A stretch of DNA of 40,879 nucleotides from Candidatus Omnitrophota bacterium (GCA_016783555.1 JADHWH010000012.1:1-40879), one strand, 5' to 3'. Shown: positions 8,900-18,938, counted from the stretch's first letter. Notes: generated by a model from the sequence alone, not told the origin. Program-made: numbers and translations.

Positions 8900-10873
8900 A
8901 TGGATAAATTTAAATTAACGAGCAGGATGAAACCGAGAGGCGACCAGCCTAGAGCGATAGAGGAGCTTACATCGGCGCTTCTTTCAGGCAAGAGACATAA
9001 TACCCTCCTTGGTGTTACAGGCAGCGGAAAGACATTTACGGTAGCGCATGTCATAGCTAATATAGGTAGACCTGCGCTTGTAATATCGCACAATAAGACG
9101 CTCGCGGCCCAGCTATACAGCGAGTTTAAAGAGTTATTTCCGGAAAATGCCGTAGAGTATTTCGTAAGCTATTATGACTATTATCAACCAGAGGCCTATG
9201 TCCCGCAGACCGATACCTATATCGAAAAAGACGCCTCCATAAATGACGAGATAGATAAACTCAGGCTCTCAACGACGAGCTCTCTTATGACGCGTGATGA
9301 TATCATTGTTGTGGCAAGCGTCTCCTGTATATATAATTTAGGATCGCCTCAGGATTATAGAGAACAGCTCCTCTTTCTGGAAAGAGGCAGAGAGATCTCG
9401 CGCGATGAGATACTTAAATCTTTGGTAGATATCCATTATCTAAGAAACGATTTCGAGTTTGAGAGAGCGCACTTCAGAGTAAGAGGAGATGTCGTTGAGA
9501 TATTTCCCGCATATAAATCCACGGCGTTAAGGGTTGAGCTCTTCAATGACAAGATAGAGAGAGTAAGAGAGATTGACCATTTGACGGGAAAGACCATAGC
9601 GGAGATAGAGAAGGTAGCGATATACCCTGCCAAACATTTTGTTACGACACAGGATAGCGTTAAAAACGCCATAGAGTCGATCAAAGAAGAATCAAAAGAG
9701 CGCGTTAAATTTTTAAGGGATAAGAACAAACTCTTAGAGGCGCAGAGATTGGAAACGAGGACAAATTATGATATTGAGATGCTCGAAGAGCTGGGGTACT
9801 GTAACGGCGTGGAAAATTATTCCAGGCATTTATCCGGAAGGCCTCCGGGCTCAAGGCCCGCTTGTCTGATGGACTATTTTCCTAAAGATTTTCTCGCTGT
9901 CATAGACGAGTCGCACGTCACCTTGCCGCAGCTTAGGGGTATGTACTTAGGCGACCGTTCAAGGAAAGAGACGCTCGTGGAATACGGTTTTAGATTGCCG
10001 TCAGCCCTTGACAACCGTCCTTTAAAGTTTGAAGAATTCGAGATGCTCGCAAATCAGGTTGTCTATGTCTCTGCGACGCCATCCGACTACGAGATTGCAA
10101 AGTCTAAAGATGTAATAGAGCAGGTGATAAGACCTACCGGCCTTGTCGATCCCGAGATAACAATCAGACCTACAGGGAATCAGGTAGATAATCTGATAGA
10201 GGAGGTAAAGAGACGCGCAAAGAAGAAAGAGCGCGTCCTGGTCACGACGCTTACAAAGAGGATGGCCGAAGACCTCGCTATGTATTTGACTGAAGTGGGG
10301 ATTAGGGTTAAATATCTGCACTCTGAAATAGAGACGCTGGAAAGAGTGGAAATCTTAAGAGATCTAAGGCTCAGAAAGTTTGATTGTCTGGTGGGGATAA
10401 ATCTCTTAAGGGAAGGGCTGGATCTTCCCGAAGTATCATTAGTAGCGGTTTTGGATGCGGATAAAGAAGGCTTTTTAAGAAGCCAGACCTCACTTATACA
10501 GGTTGCAGGCAGGGCCGCCCGCAATATCAACGGCTCTGTTATCATGTATGCGGATGTCATGACCGGTTCGATGAAGCGCGCTATTGATGAGACTACCCGC
10601 CGCCGCAATGTCCAACTGGAATATAATAGAATGCATAAGATAGTGCCTAAGACTATAGAGAAAGCGGTTAAAGAGGGTGTGGAGTCATATAGAAAGGCAA
10701 AAGAATTTGTAAGCGAGGTGGCCGGAGAGACCGAAGAAGGGCATGATATGCACAGCCTGATCGCCGAGCTGCAGCGCGATATGGAAACAGCGGCGCGGAA
10801 TCTGCAGTTTGAAAAGGCGATAGCGTTGCGGGACCAGATAAAGGAACTGAAGAAGACGATAAAGACAAACTAG
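8900..10873 (+). CDS. uvrB: excinuclease ABC subunit B
   Basis: A 657-residue UvrB, full length for the family. This helicase-like ATPase verifies DNA damage, is loaded by UvrA and recruits UvrC in nucleotide excision repair. Walker A GVTGSGKT is at 38-45, the beta-hairpin [12 protein letters not shown] near 90, Walker B DESHV near 337, helicase motif VSATPSDYE near 390, [16 protein letters not shown] near 500 and QVAGRAARN near 534. The C-terminal UVR domain (about 615-655) binds UvrC. The ATG is six bases after nadC with no strong ribosome site, suggesting coupling. Confidence 0.98.
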   Translation: MDKFKLTSRMKPRGDQPRAIEELTSALLSGKRHNTLLGVTGSGKTFTVAHVIANIGRPALVISHNKTLAAQLYSEFKELFPENAVEYFVSYYDYYQPEAYVPQTDTYIEKDASINDEIDKLRLSTTSSLMTRDDIIVVASVSCIYNLGSPQDYREQLLFLERGREISRDEILKSLVDIHYLRNDFEFERAHFRVRGDVVEIFPAYKSTALRVELFNDKIERVREIDHLTGKTIAEIEKVAIYPAKHFVTTQDSVKNAIESIKEESKERVKFLRDKNKLLEAQRLETRTNYDIEMLEELGYCNGVENYSRHLSGRPPGSRPACLMDYFPKDFLAVIDESHVTLPQLRGMYLGDRSRKETLVEYGFRLPSALDNRPLKFEEFEMLANQVVYVSATPSDYEIAKSKDVIEQVIRPTGLVDPEITIRPTGNQVDNLIEEVKRRAKKKERVLVTTLTKRMAEDLAMYLTEVGIRVKYLHSEIETLERVEILRDLRLRKFDCLVGINLLREGLDLPEVSLVAVLDADKEGFLRSQTSLIQVAGRAARNINGSVIMYADVMTGSMKRAIDETTRRRNVQLEYNRMHKIVPKTIEKAVKEGVESYRKAKEFVSEVAGETEEGHDMHSLIAELQRDMETAARNLQFEKAIALRDQIKELKKTIKTN

Positions 10874-10883
10874 TTATTCATGA

Positions 10884-10964
10884 TTAGTCGTTAGTATTTA
10901 GTCGTTAGTTTTTAGTTTCGTCTAGACGATTACTAACGACTAACGACTATTCACTAATGACTAA
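10884..10964 (+). repeat. palindromic heptamer element between uvrB and birA
   Basis: The left arm is five consecutive TTAGTNN heptamers (10884-10918). The centre is a perfect 10-base palindrome CGTCTAGACG (10919-10928). The right arm to 10964 is the approximate reverse complement of the left (ACTAACG, ACTAACG, ACTATTC and so on). The element can fold into one long imperfect hairpin. It starts 10 bases after the uvrB stop and might act as a transcription barrier, but has no U-tract. Confidence 0.85.
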
Positions 10965-10983
10965 CCACGGGATGTCTTGAGCC

Positions 10984-11940
10984 ATGGAAGAGGAGATATT
11001 AAAGGTACTTAAAGAGAGCCAAAACGGGTATGTCTCCGGCGAGGAGTTTTCGAAAAGACTCGGCGTAACACGGGCGAGTATATGGAAGCATATGGAGAGC
11101 TTGCGCAATATCGGTTATGATATAGAGGCGCAGCCGCATCTCGGATATAGGCTTGTTGGCGTGCCCGACAAATTATTAGCGCATGAAATAATGTGGAACC
11201 TCGAGACCAAAATTATAGCTAAAAAAATTTATTCTTACGAGACCATCGACTCTACCAATGATAGGGCATACAAGCTGGCTGAAGAAGGCGCAGAGGAGGG
11301 GACGGTTGTTGTTGCTGAACGGCAATCGAAAGGCAAGGGGCGTATGGGCAGGAGGTGGTCTTCCCCTAAGGGCGGCGTATATCTTTCGTTAATATTGAGG
11401 CCCAAATTGATGCCTACAGAAATCTCAAAGTTGACCCTTGTGGCGGCGGTAAGCGTTGCTCAGACCATAAGGAGCGCCACGGGTCTTCAACCTTTGATAA
11501 AATGGCCTAACGATATACTTATAGGCAGGAATAAACTCTGCGGCATACTTACAGAGCTTAAGGCAGAACAGGATCTTACTGCGTTTGTGATTCTGGGCAT
11601 CGGAATAAATGTGAATACGAGAATATCATTATTGCCAAAGAATGCAACGTCTATATCTAAGGAATTGGGAAGAGATTATTCAAAGATAGATTTAACAAAG
11701 TTACTTCTTAAGAATATAGAATCTCACTATATCCTATTTAAGGAGAATAAGTTTAAGGCTGTAATAGATGAATGGAGAAACCTTTCGGCTATTTTAGGCA
11801 GACGTGTAAAGATAACAGATAAACTGCGCACTATAGAAGGCCAGGCGATAGACATTGACGAAGGCGGTGCGCTTGTTGTAAGATTAGACAATGGTTTTAA
11901 TGAGAGGATATTGGCAGGCGACGTTATTTTGGTGAGATAG
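10984..11940 (+). CDS. birA: biotin--[acetyl-CoA-carboxylase] ligase with repressor-type helix-turn-helix
   Basis: A 318-residue two-function BirA. Residues 1-60 form a winged helix (FSKRLGVTRASIWKHMESL near 22-40), so it may repress biotin genes. The catalytic domain follows: YETIDSTNDRAY near 85, the biotinyl-AMP loop KGKGRMGRRW at 116-125, IKWPNDILIG near 171 and GIGINVN near 203. A C-terminal SH3-like domain follows (about 268-318). It makes biotinyl-AMP and loads biotin on the carboxylase carrier protein. Presence of the HTH is seen; no biotin operator is recognised here. In many bacteria coaX is the direct neighbour; here three genes intervene. Confidence 0.95.
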   Translation: MEEEILKVLKESQNGYVSGEEFSKRLGVTRASIWKHMESLRNIGYDIEAQPHLGYRLVGVPDKLLAHEIMWNLETKIIAKKIYSYETIDSTNDRAYKLAEEGAEEGTVVVAERQSKGKGRMGRRWSSPKGGVYLSLILRPKLMPTEISKLTLVAAVSVAQTIRSATGLQPLIKWPNDILIGRNKLCGILTELKAEQDLTAFVILGIGINVNTRISLLPKNATSISKELGRDYSKIDLTKLLLKNIESHYILFKENKFKAVIDEWRNLSAILGRRVKITDKLRTIEGQAIDIDEGGALVVRLDNGFNERILAGDVILVR

Positions 11941-11950
11941 TGAGTGAATT

Positions 11951-13471
11951 ATGAGCAAAGGTAGACAAAGACCAATTATTTTTTTAATTTCGCCTCCAAC
12001 GCGAGCAAATTCAAGATATATACCCAGCTCTCTTTTGTCTTTATCAGCCTGGTTGGACAAAGAGGGTATCGCCAATAATATTGTCGATGTAAAAATAAAG
12101 AGAGATCCTTTTGCGGCAATGAAAAAGAGTGATATAGATGAAATTCAAAGAAAGATAGTGGAAGAGATTAAAAGCGCAAGACCTTTATTCGTAGGTATAT
12201 CTTGTTATACCACCGAATATACAACGGTAATGCCCTTGGCCAGATTAATTAAAGAAAATTGCCATACGACAATAATAATAGGCGGCCTTCACGCTACGTT
12301 AAGACCCGAAGATTTTATTTTTGAAGATAGTCCTGTTGATTTTGTGGTGATAGGCGAAGGTGAGATTACTTTAGCCGAATTGCTTAGGGTCTCTCTTAAG
12401 GGATCACCGCTTGAAGACGTGAAGGGAATCGCTTTTATGCGACAGGATAGATTAGTGAGAACGCAAGACCGAGAGCGAATTCAAGACCTAGGTCTTTTGC
12501 CGCGGCCTGCGTATGAAAAGCTAAACATGGAATATTACCTTAAGCCAACGAGATATTTAGTAAGATTATTATTATTATCGGGACTCCATATCTTAACAAC
12601 CAGAGGCTGTCCCCATCAATGCACTTTTTGCGCTAATAGGATGAAAAAAGTTACATATAGACCCATCGCTGATGTGGTTGATGAGTTAAAATGGCTTAAG
12701 AAAAATTACTATATCGATTCATTCTATATAGCCGATGATACGTTTTGTATCAGGAAAGAGAGGGTATATGAATTCATAGAGTTATTAGGCGAGATACCTT
12801 ATAACTCAATATGGGCTATGGAGACGACGGTTAAGTCTATAGACGAGAAGATGATTAGGCAATTAAAGAAGGCAGGATGTATACAGATAGATTTTGGAGT
12901 AGAGTCAGGTTCTCAAGAAGCCCTGAACCGTATGAAGAAAGGAATTACCGTTGAAGAGATAGAAGAGACATTTCGTCTGTGTAGGAGATACGGCATTAGA
13001 ACCTATGCCAACGTAATGTTTAACACCCCTGAAGAAAGAGAGGAAGACGTCCAAAAGACCATAAATCTTATGAAACAGATAAGAGCTACTAATTACGGTA
13101 TAAATCTGACAGTTCCTTTTGTAGGAACAGAGGTCTATGAGAAATATGTTTCTCCTAAGCTGACAAAGGATGAATATTATATATACAACGATCCTGATTT
13201 GTTGTATCATTCGATACCGGATAAGAGATTTAGATTGGCCAAGCACAATCTCGATCTTCCGAGATTATATACAAAGGTGCTTTTAAGATTTACTCTGTTA
13301 AGGGCAATTCTAGATATAACCTTGAATAGGCATTACTGGCTTACATTATTGAGAAGCAAGAGGAGATTAGATTATATTATATATTTTATCGAAGGTTTAA
13401 AAAGACAAGCGAGAGTTTTTTATAGGTATTTCATAAGATTCATTTCAAAAAAAGAGATTATACAACAATGA
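11951..13471 (+). CDS. B12-binding-domain radical SAM protein
   Basis: A 506-residue class B-type radical SAM enzyme. The N-terminal cobalamin-binding-like Rossmann domain (about 8-150) includes FVGISCYTTEYTTVMPLARL and IIIGGLHATLRPEDF. The 4Fe-4S motif C-x3-C-x2-C is at C220, C224 and C227 (GCPHQCTFCAN). Radical SAM core signatures such as IDFGVESGSQEAL near 313 follow. Relatives methylate or rearrange unactivated carbons in lipids, cofactors and natural products. It begins ten bases after birA and overlaps the following GT2 by four bases, which suggests a glycan or lipid modification role. The substrate is unknown. Confidence 0.85.
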   Translation: MSKGRQRPIIFLISPPTRANSRYIPSSLLSLSAWLDKEGIANNIVDVKIKRDPFAAMKKSDIDEIQRKIVEEIKSARPLFVGISCYTTEYTTVMPLARLIKENCHTTIIIGGLHATLRPEDFIFEDSPVDFVVIGEGEITLAELLRVSLKGSPLEDVKGIAFMRQDRLVRTQDRERIQDLGLLPRPAYEKLNMEYYLKPTRYLVRLLLLSGLHILTTRGCPHQCTFCANRMKKVTYRPIADVVDELKWLKKNYYIDSFYIADDTFCIRKERVYEFIELLGEIPYNSIWAMETTVKSIDEKMIRQLKKAGCIQIDFGVESGSQEALNRMKKGITVEEIEETFRLCRRYGIRTYANVMFNTPEEREEDVQKTINLMKQIRATNYGINLTVPFVGTEVYEKYVSPKLTKDEYYIYNDPDLLYHSIPDKRFRLAKHNLDLPRLYTKVLLRFTLLRAILDITLNRHYWLTLLRSKRRLDYIIYFIEGLKRQARVFYRYFIRFISKKEIIQQ

Positions 13472-14382
13472 AATCCGGAGAAGGCCATTATAAGATTAAT
13501 AATCCAAAAGTTTCAGTTTTGATCTCTCTGTATAACTATGGTCAATACCTACAAGAGGCGGTTGAGAGCGTCGAAAAGCAGACCTGCGCCGATTGGGAGA
13601 TTATTATAGTTGACGATTGTTCAACAGATAAGAGTCTTAGTGTAGCTATGGAGCTTGAGAGAAGATTGGGCGGGCGTTTAAGACTCATAAGGAATTCGAC
13701 AAATCAAGGGGTGGCCCGCACGCGAAACATTGCGATCGAAGCGGCTCGGGGAAGATATATAGCATTCCTCGACGCAGATGACCGTTGGCACCCTAAAAAA
13801 CTCCAGATGCAGATGGAGCTTTTTGAAACAAAGGATAATCCACCGGATATTGTGCATACAGGCATTAAGACATTTGCAGATTCAGATATTACAGAATGGT
13901 TGAGAAAAAGTAGAGGACCAGCCAGAGACCCGGAATATTGGGATCTATGTTTTAACGACCGTTTTTTGAAAACGATTAGAAAGAATAAGGGAGATTATTT
14001 CGATCTATTCTGCCATAATAACCCTACATGTTTCTCTTCCTTTGTAGTAAAGCGGGAAGTCTTATCTTCTGTCGGTGGATTTGACGAAGGACTCTTTCAT
14101 CAATCTGAAGATTGGCTGCTTTGGCTAAAGGCCTCTTTATTTTTTCAATTTCACTTTATTCCGGATAAATTGACGTATTATCGTATTCACCGTAGAAGCT
14201 ATACCTTGCGTGTTTATGTCAGCCCGGAGTATGATCATGAGGTTAACCGCGGCCAGGTGCGCGATCGATGCTTGATATTTGCCAGAAGAAAGGGCCTGAA
14301 GCTTTCGTATGGGCAATTTGAGTCAAAAAAGTCGATACTCAAATACATAGCAAAATATATCTTGAGAAAGATGAGGAGGTAG
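13468..14382 (+). CDS. GT2-family glycosyltransferase
   Basis: A 304-residue GT-A enzyme. VSVLISLYNYGQYLQEAVES near residue 11, IIVDDCSTDKS near 41, NQGVARTRNIAIEAARG near 78 and the metal-binding FLDADDRWHPKKL near 99 are classic GT2 motifs. FHQSEDWLLWLKA near 210 supplies the catalytic acidic region. It overlaps the upstream radical SAM gene by ATGA, and the next gene's ribosome site (GAGGAGG) lies in its last codons, so the three genes 11951-15467 look like one coupled unit. The sugar and acceptor are not readable. Confidence 0.85.
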   Translation: MKSGEGHYKINNPKVSVLISLYNYGQYLQEAVESVEKQTCADWEIIIVDDCSTDKSLSVAMELERRLGGRLRLIRNSTNQGVARTRNIAIEAARGRYIAFLDADDRWHPKKLQMQMELFETKDNPPDIVHTGIKTFADSDITEWLRKSRGPARDPEYWDLCFNDRFLKTIRKNKGDYFDLFCHNNPTCFSSFVVKREVLSSVGGFDEGLFHQSEDWLLWLKASLFFQFHFIPDKLTYYRIHRRSYTLRVYVSPEYDHEVNRGQVRDRCLIFARRKGLKLSYGQFESKKSILKYIAKYILRKMRR

Positions 14383-14390
14383 TCTATACT

Positions 14391-15467
14391 GTGGCTCTTG
14401 ATCAATTGATCCTTTTTACCACAAGCGCATGCAATCTATCCTGCCCTGGGTGTTTCTTTGTAAGCGAGCTCAATTCAAAAGACGACATGACCTTAGAGCG
14501 GATTGAGACTCTCGCGCATTCATCGGGTGAATTAAAATCCGCGCTCTTAACGGGCGGGGAGCCGTTTCTCCGTAAAGATATAGATCGCATAATAGAACTC
14601 TTCCTTGAGCGCTGTCATGTCGATGTCAATACGAACGGCTTCTTTCCTCTCAAGATTAAGGATATTATCACATCGATCCTTTCTAAGAGACCGTCTCATA
14701 CCTTAACTATCTCCGTTTCAATAGACGGATTTGAAGCTGCCCATAATAAGCGAAGAGAGAATGATAGGTCTTTTATTAAGGCAGTCGATACCCTTCGTCT
14801 CTTAACAGCGCTTCGGAAGAGATATAGAGGGTTTTCTGTAAAGATCAATACGGTGATATCGCCTGATAACCTGGATGAATTAGTAGATTTTGCAAAAGAG
14901 TTCGCTATAGGGTTTAGCCCCGATTATCATAATTTTGAAATCGAGCGCCAAAATCCGGATTCCGCTAAAAGACTTATACAGCGCCGCGATAAACTCTTAA
15001 ATGTCTATGAGGAGTTACTTCGTGTAATCTATAAGCGATATCCCTCTTCGTACTTAATAGACCGGCAGCGCTTTAAGATGCAGTTTGCAAATATCACAGA
15101 CGGAAAGCATTGGGGATTTCCGTGCCTCGCCGGCATAAAATCGGTCGTCGTCTATCCAAACGGGATCTTATCTGCGTGTGAGATGCGTCCGAAGAGAATC
15201 AAGCTTTCAGATTTTGGTTATGATTTAAGTGCTGCCCTGGCCTCAAAACCGATGAGCCAAGAAATCAGTCAGATTGAGACAGACCAGTGTTTTTGTACCC
15301 ATGGATGCTGGCTTCTTATAAGCATGCGTGATTGGTTAGCAAAAGGTTATAAGACAGACGATTATAAGCGCATCCTGCTTAATCTATTTAAGGAAGCAAC
15401 AATAAAAGAACAGTTTGATTTGGCGACGGCTTTTTTTCGTGAAAGAATGCGTCGGGTGTGTCGATGA
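14391..15467 (+). CDS. radical SAM protein with SPASM-like cysteine-rich C-terminus
   Basis: A 358-residue radical SAM enzyme starting at GTG. The cluster motif C-x3-C-x2-C is at C14, C18 and C21 (ACNLSCPGCFF), and the SAM-contacting LLTGGEPFLR lies near 53. The C-terminal region has spaced cysteines (FPCLAG near 245, LSACEMR near 261, then QCFCTHGCW near 303), which resembles a SPASM domain holding auxiliary iron-sulfur clusters. Relatives mature peptides or modify sugars and lipids. No small precursor peptide gene is obvious beside it, so a role with the adjacent GT2 is more likely, but that is inference. Confidence 0.8.
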   Translation: MALDQLILFTTSACNLSCPGCFFVSELNSKDDMTLERIETLAHSSGELKSALLTGGEPFLRKDIDRIIELFLERCHVDVNTNGFFPLKIKDIITSILSKRPSHTLTISVSIDGFEAAHNKRRENDRSFIKAVDTLRLLTALRKRYRGFSVKINTVISPDNLDELVDFAKEFAIGFSPDYHNFEIERQNPDSAKRLIQRRDKLLNVYEELLRVIYKRYPSSYLIDRQRFKMQFANITDGKHWGFPCLAGIKSVVVYPNGILSACEMRPKRIKLSDFGYDLSAALASKPMSQEISQIETDQCFCTHGCWLLISMRDWLAKGYKTDDYKRILLNLFKEATIKEQFDLATAFFRERMRRVCR

Positions 15468-16231
15468 TGTTATTGACGATAGACATAGGAAACAGTAATA
15501 TTCTATTCGGCATCTTTAAGGGAAAAAGACTAATTGAAAAGCGAAAAGTTTCTACAAAGTTGGTCTATTCTTTTCGCGAGTGTAATAGTGAAATATACAA
15601 CCTCCCCTTTAGAAACACAGTAGACGATATTATAGTCTCCAGCGTAGTTCCTGACGCATCGATAAAGATAGAAAAAGTCCTAAAAAGGATATTTAAAAAG
15701 AAGATCTTGCTTCTGGGCAGGGATATAGAGGTGCCAATCAAGAATTTATATAAACACCCACAACAGGTAGGTCAGGATAGGCTGGTTAATGGAGTAGCGG
15801 CATCCTTCCTATACAATAAGGACAAGAAGAGTCCCATCGTTATAATTGATTTTGGGACCGCCGTAACCTTCGACGTAATATCAGAGAAGAATGAATATCT
15901 GGGCGGGCTTATCTTTCCGGGTATCCGGCTCTCTTTAGAGAATCTATCGAAAAGAGCAGCACTTCTGCCAAAGATTGAGATAAAGAGGCCGCGCTCTCTG
16001 GTAGGGAGAGATACTAAAGATAGTATGCGCAGCGGCCTATTAAACGGTTATGGCTCATTATGTGATGGCATTGTAGGAAGGATAAGCTCTTTATACAAGG
16101 GGAAACCGGAAGTGATAGCTACCGGCGGAGACGCACCATTGATAGCTAAATACGCTACCGCAATAAAAATAGTCGATCCGGACCTTATTCTCAAAGGTTT
16201 AAGGATTGTATACGAGAAGACCCATGAATAA
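15464..16231 (+). CDS. coaX: type III pantothenate kinase
   Basis: About 255 residues, usual for CoaX. It phosphorylates pantothenate in the first step of CoA synthesis, with an ASKHA fold. LLTIDIGNSNILFG at the N-terminus is the phosphate loop, GQDRLVNGVAA near 103 is the pantothenate/monovalent cation region (GADR in many homologues), and VIIDFGTAVTFDVI near 126 is the second phosphate motif. TGGDAP near 226 closes the site. The ATG at 15464 overlaps the upstream stop as ATGA and is preferred over GTG 15458; ATG 15467 is also possible. Pairing with birA, here separated, is common in bacteria. Confidence 0.95.
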   Translation: MMLLTIDIGNSNILFGIFKGKRLIEKRKVSTKLVYSFRECNSEIYNLPFRNTVDDIIVSSVVPDASIKIEKVLKRIFKKKILLLGRDIEVPIKNLYKHPQQVGQDRLVNGVAASFLYNKDKKSPIVIIDFGTAVTFDVISEKNEYLGGLIFPGIRLSLENLSKRAALLPKIEIKRPRSLVGRDTKDSMRSGLLNGYGSLCDGIVGRISSLYKGKPEVIATGGDAPLIAKYATAIKIVDPDLILKGLRIVYEKTHE

Positions 16232-16246
16232 TTTTAAGCCAGAGAT

Positions 16247-17779
16247 ATGAGATCTAAAAACCTTGACCTAGCCTTAGAGACAGTACACGGCGTAAGGTGG
16301 AGTTATCTTTCAACGGTAACTCATATAATTTTAGAGATTGGTGTTGCCGCGATTCTGGCCCGCTTATTAGAACCGGCCGACTTTGGCATAATTGCTATGT
16401 CGCGCGTCATATTGCATTTGGGGAGTTTCTTTGCGCGTATGGGTATCGGTCGTGCCCTGGTTCAAAAGAGAGAACTCTCTAATGAAGAGACGCGCGCCGC
16501 ATTTACCTCATCTTTAGCCTTAGGATTACTCTTTTTTGGTTTAGCCTGGGCCATCGCCCCATCAGTGATATACTTTTTCAAAAATGCAGATGTTGTTCCC
16601 GTAATTAGGATTATGGCTCTTTCTTTTGTCTTAAACGGACTCTCTGCAACAGCGGTAGGTCTATTAAGGCGCAATTTAAAATTCCGGTCTTTGGCCATAG
16701 CAGAGATTATCTCCTATACTATCGGTTACGGTGTGATTGCTGTCTTTTTGGCATATACAGGTTTTGGTCTATGGAGTTTAGTAATAAGCAGTTTGACCCA
16801 GAGTATATTTTTAGCAGTATCTGCCTATCTCTTCTGCCGGCATAGCTTGGTTTTTGTTTATAAGTGGAGATACCACAAACCACTTTATACCTTTGGGAGC
16901 CGCGTTTCATTAATAAGTTTTTTGGAGTTTATTGGCAAGAGACTCGGTACTCTCGCGATAGGACATTTTATAGGGGCTGCCGTGCTTGGTATATATAACC
17001 GTGCTTTCATGTTGGTTAACATACCTATGGAGAATTTGATACTTAGTACATCAAGAGTTGTCTGGCCTTCATTTTGCAGAATCCAAAAGGAGACGCAGCG
17101 TTTAAAGAGGGGCTATCTATCTTTTGCCATGGTAGTCGTTGCTTTTTTGATTCCGGCCTGTATAGGTATCTCCATTGCCTCGAGAGAGCTTGTATTGGTT
17201 ATTTTAGGAGAAAAATGGATAGCCGCTATTCCGATTTTGCAATTATTAGCAATTGCCGTACTCCTTGATTTGCTATCACACCTATTAGATGTTGTTTATG
17301 AGGCGATAGCGGCATTAAATATAAGGGTCTTTGTTCATATCGGCTATATCATATTCTTAGGCACCCTCTTTTATCTGGTCAGAGGTTACGGCGTTATCGG
17401 ATTCGTATCCGCCTTGGTGATCGGAGCGTTAGTCCGCCATATAGCATATATCCTTATTGCGAGGGTGAAGCTTGATATAAACGCAAAAGATATCTTTACT
17501 GCATATATGCCGGCTTTAGTTTCAGGCCTTCTTATCGGCGTCTCGCTTTATCTGGTAGCTTCATTTTTAAGGAGAGCCGGCCTGCATGTATCTTTAATTC
17601 TTGCTGCGGAATTAATTACAGGCTTTGTCCTTTTAATAGTTATGCTCTTTTCTAGATTTCAGCGCGAGACAAGAGAAGAGATACTGAAGATATTGATTAA
17701 ATTAAGAACCCTTGCCGAGGAAAAAACATTTACCGCCAAATTGTTTGATTGGCTCGAGAAAGCCTTAACGACGAAATGA
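16247..17779 (+). CDS. Wzx-type polysaccharide flippase (MOP superfamily)
   Basis: A 510-residue membrane protein with about twelve to fourteen hydrophobic segments. The start (ALETVHGVRWSYLSTVTHII, then LARLLEPADFGIIAMSRV near 38) is characteristic of the lipopolysaccharide-biosynthesis flippase branch of the MOP superfamily (WzxC-like). A basic, hydrophilic tail follows from about 470. It would move undecaprenyl-linked repeat units from the cytoplasmic to the periplasmic face. It begins 15 bases after coaX and overlaps the next GT4 by ATGA. It can complement the minus-strand cluster at 1-7878, which has a polymerase but no flippase in view. Confidence 0.88.
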   Translation: MRSKNLDLALETVHGVRWSYLSTVTHIILEIGVAAILARLLEPADFGIIAMSRVILHLGSFFARMGIGRALVQKRELSNEETRAAFTSSLALGLLFFGLAWAIAPSVIYFFKNADVVPVIRIMALSFVLNGLSATAVGLLRRNLKFRSLAIAEIISYTIGYGVIAVFLAYTGFGLWSLVISSLTQSIFLAVSAYLFCRHSLVFVYKWRYHKPLYTFGSRVSLISFLEFIGKRLGTLAIGHFIGAAVLGIYNRAFMLVNIPMENLILSTSRVVWPSFCRIQKETQRLKRGYLSFAMVVVAFLIPACIGISIASRELVLVILGEKWIAAIPILQLLAIAVLLDLLSHLLDVVYEAIAALNIRVFVHIGYIIFLGTLFYLVRGYGVIGFVSALVIGALVRHIAYILIARVKLDINAKDIFTAYMPALVSGLLIGVSLYLVASFLRRAGLHVSLILAAELITGFVLLIVMLFSRFQRETREEILKILIKLRTLAEEKTFTAKLFDWLEKALTTK

Positions 17780-18930
17780 AGATCGGTATCGCAGGACCAA
17801 TGTCACTAAAGTTGTTGGAGTACAATTTTGAAAAGGGGGCCAATCTCCCCATAGGGTATGATTTTCCTCTGATATCGATGCTTGTCAACGCACTATTGAG
17901 GCGCGGGCATGAAGTGGTTGCTTATACTACTTCGATGGGAATCGAGCAGCCGGTAGTATATGAAGGAAAGAACCTGACTATTTGTATAACAAAAAGAAGA
18001 AGACGCCACGCAGGAAGGGATCTCTTTAGATTGGAGCGCAGAGGTCTTGTTGAACTGATGCGTAAATATCCTGTAGATATTATACATGCCCACTGGTCAT
18101 ATGAATTTGCATGGGCGGCCCTCGATACAGGAATTCCAACGCTTGTAACTCTGCATGACGACGCGCTTACAATACTAAAACATTGTTTTGACTCTTATAG
18201 ATTTTTAAGATTAGCAATAAATTATATTGTTTTACATAGGGCACGTTACTTGAGTGTTGTCTCACAATATTTGTTTAATAAATTAAGTAGAAAGAATAAA
18301 AAGAAGGCACGGATTATCCCAAATTTCTATTCAGAACTTCTCGAGGAATCCTCTACTAAACCAGTAAATAAATCAAGCTTTATTCTTTCTGTTTGTAATG
18401 GGTTTTCACGTCGAAAGAATGTCACTGCCGCATTAAAGGCGTTTTCTATAATCAGAAAAAAGAGACCAGATATAGGATACCATTTAGTTGGTGATGGGAT
18501 GGAGTCGGATGGCCCAGCTTACGAATATGCCGCCAAAAATAGATTGGAAGAGGGTGTTAGCTTTATAGGGAGCCTCTCCTATATTGAGATAATTGAGAAG
18601 ATAAAGAAGGCCATGGTTCTATTGCATCCTTCCAGAGAAGAGGCCTGTTCAATGGTTATTATAGAAGCCATGGCATTAGGGACACCTGTAGTTGGTGGAA
18701 GGTATAGTGGAGGTGTGCCTTTTCAACTGGAAAAAGATAACGCAGGCGTTCTTTGCGACATTGACTCTCCAGAAGATACTGCAAGAGGAGTTTTGAAAAC
18801 TTTGTCGGATAGCGAATCTGCTCAATCTTTGATTTCAAGGGCAAAGAAGTTTGCAGAGGAGAATTTTGCCCAAGAGGCGGTGGTTCAAGCTTATATCGAT
18901 TATTATAAAGAGATACTTAATAAATCTTAA
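17776..18930 (+). CDS. GT4-family glycosyltransferase
   Basis: A 384-residue protein from ATG 17776, which overlaps the flippase stop (ATGA). An in-frame TTG at 17749 would add nine residues and is less likely. GT-B fold: MKIGIAGPMSLKLL, then IIHAHWSYEFAWAAL near 108, FILSVCNGFSRRKNVTAALK near 207 for the donor domain, and HPSREEACSMVIIEAMALG near 289 as the E-x7-E signature. It acts in the cytoplasm on a lipid-linked or nucleotide acceptor. It is the last gene before the groES promoter, and its final codons are close to that promoter's -35 box. Confidence 0.87.
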   Translation: MKIGIAGPMSLKLLEYNFEKGANLPIGYDFPLISMLVNALLRRGHEVVAYTTSMGIEQPVVYEGKNLTICITKRRRRHAGRDLFRLERRGLVELMRKYPVDIIHAHWSYEFAWAALDTGIPTLVTLHDDALTILKHCFDSYRFLRLAINYIVLHRARYLSVVSQYLFNKLSRKNKKKARIIPNFYSELLEESSTKPVNKSSFILSVCNGFSRRKNVTAALKAFSIIRKKRPDIGYHLVGDGMESDGPAYEYAAKNRLEEGVSFIGSLSYIEIIEKIKKAMVLLHPSREEACSMVIIEAMALGTPVVGGRYSGGVPFQLEKDNAGVLCDIDSPEDTARGVLKTLSDSESAQSLISRAKKFAEENFAQEAVVQAYIDYYKEILNKS

Positions 18931-18938
18931 TAAAATAC

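Noticed and set aside
10180-10608. A 142-codon minus-strand open frame inside uvrB
   Set aside because: Ser- and Arg-rich shadow of the UvrB helicase region, with no independent coding evidence.
17749-17775. A TTG start giving nine extra residues on the GT4 at 17776
   Set aside because: The extra residues are outside the family N-terminus and ATG 17776 gives the usual ATGA overlap.
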